Shown here one piece after another: positions 56,145 to 64,000 of a stretch of DNA of 64,000 bases. The translations under genes were made by a program, and so were the position numbers. Source of the stretch: Megaustenia siamemsis (taxonomy: Eukaryota; Mollusca; Gastropoda; Stylommatophora; Ariophantidae). Within the stretch, counting starts at the first letter, position 1. Each line of letters begins with the position of its first letter. The stretch lies in NCBI GenBank assembly GCA_032433765.1, contig JAVIAB010000160.1, forward strand, positions 33,495,702 through 33,559,701, given 5' to 3'. The notes below the pieces were generated by a model that did not search any database, was not told the origin of the DNA, and saw only the letters and a list, made by a program, of their open reading frames with translations.

Positions 56145-56765
56145 CAAGAGGAACAATATTAAAACAGGTAAATGAATTTAAATATTTGGGAACTTTGTTA
56201 ACCTCAGACGGAAGATGTACAAAAGAGGTGAGATGCAGAATGGCTCAGGCAAAAGCAGCTTTCCAAAAAATGAGGAAAATAATATGCAATCCATTTTTGA
56301 CAATATAAACAAGAAAAAGAGTTCTTAAATGTTACGTAGAGCCAGTCTTAACATATGGACGCGAGTCATGGACAATAGTACAACCGACAAGAAAATCACT
56401 GGAGTCTGTAGAAATGTGGTTTTACAGAAGAATGTTGAGAATACCATGGACAGCTAAAAAGAGTAATGAAGAGGTTCTGAGAGAGGTCAAAGCAAAAAGA
56501 TAGCTAATTTCCTATGTTAGGAAGAGACAATCATCATTTTTTCGCCATGTAATGAGAAGAGAACAACTGGAATATATTCTAACAATTGGAAAAATTGAGG
56601 GACGAAGAGATAGAGAGAAGCAAAGAGAGAAAATACCAGACAGCTTAAGAGAATGGCTTGGCAGAAGGTCAACAAGAGAAATGATAAATAGCTGCCGAGA
56701 TCGAAAGTTGTGGAGAGACATGATCACCTACGCCACTTGGCCCGGTACTTGAGGATGATGACGAT
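56145..56765 (+). mobile_element. LINE-A 3' fragment
   Basis: Starts at RGTILKQVNEFKYLGTLLTS and runs to the 3' end (ITYATWPGT, then TGAGGATGATGACG). One in-frame stop at the FLTI block and one at KAKR. Confidence 0.88.
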
Positions 56766-57127
56766 ATTTTTAAAATTTTATTTTGTTTACATTTTTTCTC
56801 AATGAATATCTCAACACAAACCACATCTTGAAATTTTCAACTTTGGCGTTAATATATGAAGATTTCCTCTCATTCAAGAATGTTTGATTTGAATCTTATT
56901 TAGAGCTATAGGGTTGTGTTAACTAAACCCTTCTTTCAAAGTGGAGACAAGTTCAGAAATATTCTTTTCAGAACCAGAAGATAAAAACGTAGGACAATGT
57001 ACAAAGTAAAAAATATAAAAAAAACTTTAGAACAGACAAACAGACAAACATGGAGGTTGGACAAAGGAAAACATTTTTTTCTGAGTCGTACTGAGCGCTC
57101 AAAATGACTAAACACAAATTTTGTCGT
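56766..57127. other. No feature recognised
   Basis: AT-rich unique-looking sequence. Confidence 0.4.
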
Positions 57128-57515
57128 TAGAATAGTAGTTACATAATAGTTAGAATAATAGTTACATAATAGTTAGAATAATAGTTACATAATAGTTAGA
57201 ATAATAGTTACATAATAGTTAGAATAATAGTTACATAATAGTTAGAATAATAGTTACATAATAGTTAGAATAATAGTTACATAATAGTTAGAATAATAGT
57301 TACATAATAGTTATAATAATAGTTACATAATAGTTATAATAATAGTTACATAATAGTTATAATAATAGTTACATAATAGTTATAATAATAGTTACATAAT
57401 AGTTATAATAATAGTTACATAATAGTTAGAATAATAGTTACATAATAGTTAGAATAATAGTTACATAATAGTTAGAATAATAGTTACATAATAGTTAGAA
57501 TAATAGTTACATATT
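57128..57515. repeat. 23-bp tandem repeat, about 16-17 copies
   Basis: Unit AGTTAGAATAATAGTTACAT plus AAT, with a central block of AGTTATAATA variants flanked by AGTTAGAATA on both sides. AT-rich and nearly identical copies. Confidence 0.95.
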
Positions 57516-57559
57516 ATTTTTATACGGTACGACGAAGTTCGTATGCTGTGTCGAGATCA

Positions 57560-57868
57560 TATTTTTTTTTTCATTTGCAATCTTTTACCTCTGACGAAGT
57601 CCCTAGAGACTAGGAACTGAATTTTGCGTGTTAATCCGTTTTTCCCTGGCAGCCGTATGCAAAGGAGTTCCTCCCGCAGAGGTACTCATATTTTTTCCGT
57701 CGATGAGTAATTGACGTTTCGAGCCGGGCCTCGCTGCTGAGACCAGGGGTGGTTGCCGAAGAGAGAAATCATAAATAAAAATCCCAACCGGTGTAGCCGG
57801 GATTTGAACCCACAACCTCTCTGTCTCAAGGCCGGCGTCTTGCCTCGAGACCAACCAGTTCCTCGCGT
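57560..57868 (-). mobile_element. SINE-B copy 5
   Basis: Minus-strand copy with tRNA-like head (GGTTGGTCTCGAGGC, B box GGGTTCAAATCCC) and 3' end at ATCTTTTACCTCTGACG. A small internal deletion near the CGCAGAGGTAC block. Confidence 0.85.
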
Positions 57869-57999
57869 CGAGGTCTAAATGTGGGATCAGAAAAATTATT
57901 AACTGCTACCGAATTGATTTTATTCAATACTCGTTAGTACTTGAAATAGAACTGTTATATGGTTAGTGGGTAGTCATTTAGTTGTTTAGTTACTAGGCA

Positions 58000-58350
58000 T
58001 CTGTATCACTGGAAACGAATTAAAATCCATAATTGCTCAACCGCCCGTGCCAGTGGAATTATCCAAATTAAAACGCATCTCATTGAAAGATCCAAACAAA
58101 GAAAGGCAGCTGCAGTACCCATCATCGCAGCTACAGTACACGCCAAAAGACATATAGCCAAGCGGCACAGAAAGTGAACACATCGGAACTGTATTTCGTC
58201 ATACGATATCATCATTCATCGTTGGCAATCGGAATATTCAAACACAATCCGGATGAAAAACACAGCACACGGTGTGCACAGAGCACTAAACTCAACAGTT
58301 CCAGCGGCAAGCCGGACTTGGAATATGAGGAAACTGCAACATTTGTTGTG
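58000..58350 (+). mobile_element. Repeat X copy 2
   Basis: Matches the reverse complement of 25580-25905; see that entry. May be the 5' neighbour or an internal part of LINE-H. Confidence 0.65.
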
Positions 58351-58837
58351 AGTTTCGAAGCGACACTATCCAGAAGTTTCCGAACACTTATGGATAAGAG
58401 GTCATGCAACTTCGCTGCAATCTCTACAGAACTGGCAACTAGTGACCCAGTACTGTCTCCAACAATGCCGAAAGCCATAAGGCCATCTGGTGTGATTCCT
58501 CATGGGAAACACAAAATACCAGAACTTAAGGAAAACATAATAGGAATCATGGAAAAAGGCACCAAAGACACAGAGAGAAAACACATTGCAGAAAAACATA
58601 CAAACGACAACTACCCACAGGACTCTTGGTCCCACATATGCACAGATTGCTCTGCTATAAATGCCACCAGAAATGGAGGAGGAGGTGTGTTCTTGAGGCT
58701 GAATAAACAGGAAGAGATCACCAATTCAATGATTACTGGGAAATTCTCAAACAACTATAAAGATGAAACTGAAGCCCTCAAAGACGCTGCAAAACAGGCT
58801 ATCCAACACAAAAATAATATGCACAAGAAATAGGTGA

Positions 58838-59092
58838 GCCGCGATAGCTCAGTGGTTAGTGAACTGGACTACCACGGACAAGGGGTAGGGTTCGATCCCA
58901 ACCGACGGCTTCCGGGTTCACCCAGCCTTAAATGGGTACCGGATTTTTTTCTGGGAAAGTAAAGCAGCACGGGCGTAATACCGACCACATTACCCCAAAA
59001 ATCATGTGCTGAAGGTCTGTAAAATATAGGGTCACTAACACCATATTTCCCTATACGCCACTTGGCGTGACGGGGGTACTTTACTTTTTTTT
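58838..59092 (+). mobile_element. SINE-A copy 11, nested
   Basis: Full-length. Target duplication ACAAGAAATAGGTGA at 58823-58837 and 59093-59107; the first bases of the SINE overlap the duplication. It sits between LINE-H and the LINE-F fragment. Confidence 0.92.
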
Positions 59093-59107
59093 ACAAGAAA
59101 TAGGTGA

Positions 59108-59280
59108 TGGATAAAAGGAATACAAGAAATAGGGAAAGAGATGGATAAAGGAAATACTAGAGTCACTAGGAGGAATAACATCAGAAGAGGCCAACAGAAG
59201 AGCAAAGAATCGCAGATTGTTTCTCCCCTCGACGCCAACGGCAGCAGAGGAAGGATAGAAGAAGAAGAAGAAGAAGATTG
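59108..59280 (+). mobile_element. LINE-F 3' end with (AAG)n tail, inserted in LINE-H
   Basis: Matches the 3' end of the copy at 60180-60680 (GAGATGGATAAAGGAAATAC, AATAACATCAGAAGAGGCCA, GACGCCAACGGCAGCAGAGG) and ends GGATAGAAGAAGAAGAAG. Confidence 0.82.
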
Positions 59281-59890
59281 ATGCACTGTCAGTCATAATA
59301 GCTCTAAAGACCCCCAGGAACAGTGAGCTAGATGATTTAAGAACAACCCTAGACCAACTGTGCAGTGACTTCCAGAGAGTGGTCATCCAGTGGATACCAT
59401 CACACTGTAATATACACAGAAACGAACGCGCAGACAAATTAACTAGAGGGAGGGAGATTACCACAAGAGAACCATCTGGTCAGCTACGATGAAGCCAAAT
59501 CCATCATCAAAGGCCAGCATCATGAAAAATGGAAACAAGAACACCCAAAGTATAACGACAGGGATGGATACCTCCAACTATCAAGGAGGGATCAAATCAT
59601 CATACTTTGCCTAAGCCCTGGCCACGACAGAATGAGAAACGACATGTTCACCGAACTCAATATAGGAACTACCAGCCAATGCCACTGTACACTGGATAAC
59701 ATTACAATAAAACATATTCTACAGGATTGCCCCCAGTACACAGACCTGAGAAGGACAATGTGGTCCACGCCCACCTCCCTGGAAGAGAAACTATACTGGG
59801 CAACCGAATCACTGAAACAGACAGCTGCCTTCATAAGAGAGTCCGGATTCCTCGTCTGAATGACGTCATGGTCGCAGAAGAAGAAAAAAA

Positions 59891-60179
59891 AAAAAGAAAG
59901 ATAAGCGGCCGAGTACATATGGGTGAAAACTCGCGTGCTGAGACGCCGATTCAAGACTCGTACTTTACGTGGACCTTACACTTGGGAAAACACTGAAGAT
60001 ATTTTTAGCTCAAGTGCACGAACTCTGTAGCACTGGCGAAGACCTTAACCCAGCCTCCTTAGTCGTTCCTCGCCACGTGCTCGGCAGGTGACAGTGGCTG
60101 TAGTCTCCTGAACAAGGCCATGATCCAGGTAAATACAGTGACTTCTTGTTTTAGCATTTTAAAACAACATTAATACAAC
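59891..60179. other. No feature recognised
   Basis: Unique-looking sequence between LINE-H and LINE-F. Confidence 0.4.
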
Positions 60180-60680
60180 TTCTTCTTCTTCTTCTATTCT
60201 TCTTCTATCCTTCCTCTGCTGCCGTTGGCGTCGAAGGGAGAAACAATCTGCGATTCTTTGCTTTTCTGTTGGCCTCTTCTGATGTTATTCCTCCTAGTGA
60301 CTCTAGTATTCCCTTTATCCATCTCTTTCTCGGTCTTCCTCTTAATCTGGCGTTTTCGTAGCGTTTATTTAAGGCTCTTTGAGTCATTGTTAGTTCTTTT
60401 TGTCTTGTTATGTGGCCGAATCAATTTATCTGTTGTTTCTTTATGTATTCGATGGCTGGTTCAATTTCGAGTTTCTTCCTCAGGTCAGTGTTTCTTACTC
60501 TGTCCCTTAAGCTGTTTCCTGTCATTCTTCTGACACATTTCATTTCGGTGGTCGTTATCTTTCTTATTGTTCTAGAGTCCAGCGTCCAATTCTGGCACAT
60601 GATCGTGATTGTTTCTCCATTATTTTGGCTCTGAGCACTGTTGTGTGTGTGTTACATTGTCCTCTGCCGCTGTGCTAGTT
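60180..60680 (-). mobile_element. LINE-F 3' fragment
   Basis: Minus-strand: WTLDSRTIRKITTTEMKCVR, RNSLRDRVRNTDLRKKL-like, MTQRALNKRYENARLRGRPR, KRWIKGILESLGGITSEEAN and LFLPSTPTAAEEG, then stop and an (AAG)n tail at 60180-60205. One frameshift near the GHITRQ block. Confidence 0.87.
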
Positions 60681-60772
60681 CTGTCGCAGAGTAAGGGCTG
60701 TTGTTTATGTTACCAATGCGTGCCCGCCCATTGTGGTCACTGATTAAAAAAAAACAAACAAAAAAACTGATA

Positions 60773-62135
60773 TTATACCTTAAATGCCACATTGACATTT
60801 AAACAACGATTATAACTAAAATACATTTTTATATTTAAACAACGATTATAGCTAAAATACCACTTTGCCATTTAAACAAAGATTATAGCTAAAATACCAC
60901 TTTGACATTTAAACAAAGATTATAGCTAAAATACCACTTTGACATTTAAACAAAGATTATAGCTAAAATACCACTTTGACATTTAAACAAAGATTATAGC
61001 TAAAATACCACTTTGACATTTAAACGATTATAGCTAAAATACCACTTTGACATTTAAACAACGATTATAGTTAAAATACTATTTTGACATTTAGACAACG
61101 ATTATAGCTAGAATACCACTTTAAAATTTAAACAAAAATTATAGCTAAAATACCACTTTGACATTTAAACGAAGATTATAGCTAAAATACCACTTTAACA
61201 TTTAAACAAAAATTATAGTTAAAACACCACTTTGACATTTAAACAACGATTATAGCTAAAATATCACTGTGCTATTTAAACAAAGATTATAGCTAGAATA
61301 CCACTTTGACATCTAAACAACGATTATAGCTAGTATACCACTTTGACATTTAAACAACGATTACAGCTAAAATACCACTTTGACATTTAAACAACGATTA
61401 TAGTTAAAATACTATTTTGACATTTAGACAACGATTATAGCTAGAATACCACTTTAAAATTTAAACAAAAATTATAGCTAAAATACCACTTTGACATTTA
61501 AACGAAGATTATAGCTAAAATACCACTTTAACATTTAAACAAAAATTATAGTTAAAACACCACTTTGACATTTAAACAACGATTATAGCTAAAATATCAC
61601 TGTGCTATTTAAACAAAGATTATAGCTAGAATACCACTTTGACATTTAAACAACGATTATAGCTAGTATACCACTTTGACATTTAAACAACGATTATAGC
61701 TAGAATACCACTTTGACATTTAAACAACGATTATCGATAAAATACCACTTTGACATTTAAACAAAGAGTATAGCTAAAAAACCACTTTGCTATTCAAAGA
61801 AAGATTATAGCTAGAATACCACATTGCTATTTAAACAAAGATTATAGCTAAAATACCACTTTGACATTTAAACAACGATTATAGCTAAAATATCACTGTG
61901 CTATTTAAACAAAGATTATAGCTAAAATACCACTTTGACATTTAAACGAAGATTATAGTTAAAATACCACTTTAACATTTAAACAAAAATTATAGCTAAA
62001 ATACCACTTTAACATTTAAACAAAAATTATAGATAAAATACTACTTTGACATTTAAACAAAAATTATAGCTAAAATACCACTTTGACATTTAAACAAAGA
62101 TTATAGCTAAAATACCACTTTGAGATTTAAACATA
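60773..62135. repeat. 37-bp satellite, about 37 copies, with 333-bp block duplication
   Basis: Unit TAAAATACCACTTTGACATT plus TAAACAAAGATTATAGC. The marker TTAAAATACTATTTTGACAT occurs at 61071 and 61404, exactly 333 bases (9 units) apart with matching neighbours, so nine units duplicated together. Noncoding. Confidence 0.95.
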
Positions 62136-62241
62136 GACTTAAGAGTGTGTGTGTATGTGTTACGCTTGACAGCGCTGGATAGAGGATTACGATGATCATA
62201 ATGATAGGGATGATATTTTATTAGTTCAAAAACATGCTCTT

Positions 62242-62649
62242 ACATTAACTTCTCAAATTTATAACAAGACCGTCTTTAAATTTACTTTTGAAATTGTTAA
62301 CAAGACCGTCTTTAAATTTACTTTTCAAATTGTTAACAAGACCGTCTTTAAATTTACTTTTAAAATTGTTAACAAGACCGTCTTTAAATTTACTTTCGAA
62401 ATTGCTGACAAGACCGTCTTCAAATTTACTTTTGAAATTGTTAACAAGACCGTCTTTAAATTTACTTTCGAAATTGTTAACAAGTTCATCTTTACATTTA
62501 CTTTTAAAATTGTTAACAAGACCGTCTTTAAATTTACTTTCGAAATTGTTAACAAGACCGTCTTTAAATTTACTTTCGAAATTGTTAACAAGACCGTCTT
62601 CAAATTTACTTTTGAAATTGTTAACAAGACCGTCTTCAAATTTACTGTT
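62242..62649. repeat. 36-bp satellite, about 11 copies
   Basis: Unit TTTACTTTTGAAATTGTTAA plus CAAGACCGTCTTTAAA. The 36-bp period keeps both strands open (KFKDGLVNNFKS on minus, LLTRPSLNLLLK on +). The minus frame runs 175 codons; no independent evidence of translation. Confidence 0.95.
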
Positions 62650-63180
62650 CAACATTACCCTCAGATTCATTATACGATACACATACATAAAGTGTTCCAC
62701 AATCACAAACACTTCTAACCGTAAACAACCACACACACAATCACACACACTGTAGCGTAACATAATAATCAAACAATAGATGCTGCATGCGATATTATTG
62801 AAAAGTAATCTTGTTGTGTGGACAAGTACAAATAACGTTTATCTAAATGTATTTTAAATATCGAGACATGAGACTTGTATAGGGTTTCATGTAGCCAACA
62901 ATGCGAAGTCATGACCAAGCTGTCGCAACAAAATTGAAGATTTTATACAAACATGTTCTTTTATTTCCTGCAACACGTTTCTCGCACCTGTGATCAAACG
63001 GCAGCTCGTTGGCTGGAGGTTCTGGAGTGTTTCAGCAGGCGCTGAACCGTGACATTTTTCGGCTTATTCTCAAGCTACTCCTAGCGGCTAATTGATTATG
63101 CCTTTTTTTTTGTTATCGTCTCATTGATAACAACAATGCATCCGTTTGTTTCTGGTGATGACCTGGCTTTGGAACTGTAA
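62650..63180. other. No feature recognised
   Basis: Unique-looking sequence, followed by an A-run at 63182-63201. Confidence 0.45.
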
Positions 63181-63249
63181 CCAAAAAAAAAAAAAAAAAA
63201 AGCAAACAAAGAATTATAACAATGACTATCTTGTTATTCTAAAACATAT

Positions 63250-64000
63250 ATTCAATATCCTATCACAAAGCTTGTTCAATCTATACACTGAGCAAATCTT
63301 TGAAAACATCACAGAGAAGTCAGGCTTAAACATTAATGAAAATATAATACAATCAATAACCTAAGATATGACGATGATACTGTATTGTTAGCAGAAAATT
63401 CTAATGATCTACAATAATTACTAAATAAAATAAACATGACAAGCAAAAATGAGGATTATATTGTATGCATATTAAATACTGAAGTGGGTATAAATTGAAG
63501 GAATAGACGTGGAGACAGTTCAGAGCTACAACTACCTTGGACATACTATAACCAGTGGTGGAAAATGTAAAACTGAAATAAACAAACGAATAGGAATGGC
63601 AGAAAGTAATTTTAATGTCATGAAAAATGTACTAACATCAAAACAAATAACATCCGAGCTAAAACTAGGAATAGCAAAATGTTATATCTTCTCAACATTC
63701 CTGTATGGTAAAGAAACATGGACAATAGACATGACAGCAGAACAGAAAATTGAAACCTTTGAAATGTGGATTTATAGAAGAATAGGTAGAACTGGGCGTA
63801 AATAAAAGAAAACAAACGATGAAGTCTTAAAACAACTAAAAATGAAAAGAGATCTACTAAATACAATTCAAACAAGACAAATGAGAATTTTGGGCCATCT
63901 TAAAAGACTCAACAGCCCACTAAAAGTAATATTGGAAGGGAAAATACAAGGTTAAAGAGGCAGAGGCAGATATGACAAACATGGGCGAGTGACATCAAAA
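63250..64000 (+). mobile_element. LINE-C, cut by the window edge
   Basis: Starts within RT motif B (ILSQSLFNLYTEQIFENITE). Motif C is decayed (LRYDDDTVLLAEN by frame). Continues VETVQSYNYLGHTITSGGKC, KTEINKRIGMAESNFNVMKN, AKCYIFSTFLYGKETWTIDM, RRIGRTGRK stop, LKQLKMKRDLLNTIQTRQM, SPLKVILEGKIQG stop. The 3' end lies beyond 64000. Confidence 0.88.

Larger units (their letters stand above)
58380..59890 (+). mobile_element. LINE-H: RNase H and zinc-binding C-terminus, doubly interrupted
   Basis: 58450-58833 encodes PELKENIIGIMEKGTKDTER, YPQDSWSHICTDCSAINATR and NYKDETEALKDAAKQAI, the start of RNase H (expected TDGSA, here TDCSA). After an insertion of about 450 bases it resumes at 59281: DALSVIIALKTPRNSELDDL and VVIQWIPSHCNIHRNERADK. 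A frameshift follows, then RRDQIIILCLSPGHDRMRND, CHCTLDNITIKHILQDCPQY and AAFIRESGFLV stop, with an A/G-rich tail. Pseudogene. Confidence 0.85.

Noticed and set aside
58174..58833. Novel 219-residue host protein
   Set aside because: The C-terminal half is the start of a LINE RNase H and the N-terminal half is repeat X; the stop comes from the nested SINE-A region.
62245..62772. 175-residue repeat protein (minus) or 155-residue (plus)
   Set aside because: 36-bp array read in frame; both strands open, no homology.

Overview
This is eukaryotic nuclear DNA, AT-rich and very repeat-dense. The only host gene I can support is a serine/threonine kinase gene, NIM1 (NIM1K). Its last two visible coding exons lie at 5089-5357 and 9482-10267 on the + strand, with clean GT/AG splice sites. 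The rest is introns, intergenic DNA, transposable-element remnants and tandem arrays. The animal kinase, several LINE families ending in short tandem repeats, tRNA-derived SINEs and abundant minisatellites suggest an invertebrate metazoan. A mollusc, perhaps a heterobranch gastropod, is my guess from general resemblance of the repeats; it is not demonstrated.

Layout. 1-5088 lies upstream of the visible exons: SINE-A, LINE and SINE-C copies and (AT)n runs. 5089-10267 holds the NIM1 3' coding region; its 4.1-kb intron contains a LINE remnant, a SINE-like repeat and two minisatellites (52-bp and 46-bp units). 10.3-19.5 kb is intergenic with SINE-A and LINE-A/B/E/F remnants and a 40-bp array. 19.8-21.9 kb is a 2.1-kb TA-flanked DNA transposon with a DDE transposase, inserted in an older LINE. 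22.3-23.6 kb is a 25-bp satellite. 23.9-31.4 kb is a heavily nested zone: a LINE in a SINE, a LINE in a LINE, a hAT transposase remnant with an internally amplified 33-bp motif, and an RNase H fragment. 32.0-34.9 kb holds purine-rich minisatellites. 35-46 kb holds more LINEs and SINEs plus 24-bp and 27-bp arrays; one 24-bp array is split by a 1.85-kb LINE-C. 47.2-49.9 kb is a 2.8-kb 22/23-bp satellite. 50-60.6 kb is nested SINEs and LINEs. 60.8-62.6 kb holds 37-bp and 36-bp arrays. The window ends inside another LINE-C.

I use local family names (LINE-A to LINE-K, SINE-A to SINE-E, repeat X); they are not database names. LINE-A, B and C end their ORF directly on a TGA-repeat tail, while LINE-E and F end on (AAG)n. 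Target-site duplications read directly from the sequence give an insertion history and show that SINE-A, SINE-B, LINE-A, LINE-B and LINE-C moved by target-primed insertion. Every element ORF long enough to judge carries stops, frameshifts or truncations. By rough addition about 20% of the window is tandem repeat.

The most unusual items are: a DLG in place of DFG in the NIM1 kinase; a histone-type 3' stem-loop just downstream of the transposase stop; the DD83E spacing of that transposase; the 33-bp amplification of the hAT C-terminal motif; and a 2-kb purine-rich array open in all three + frames.
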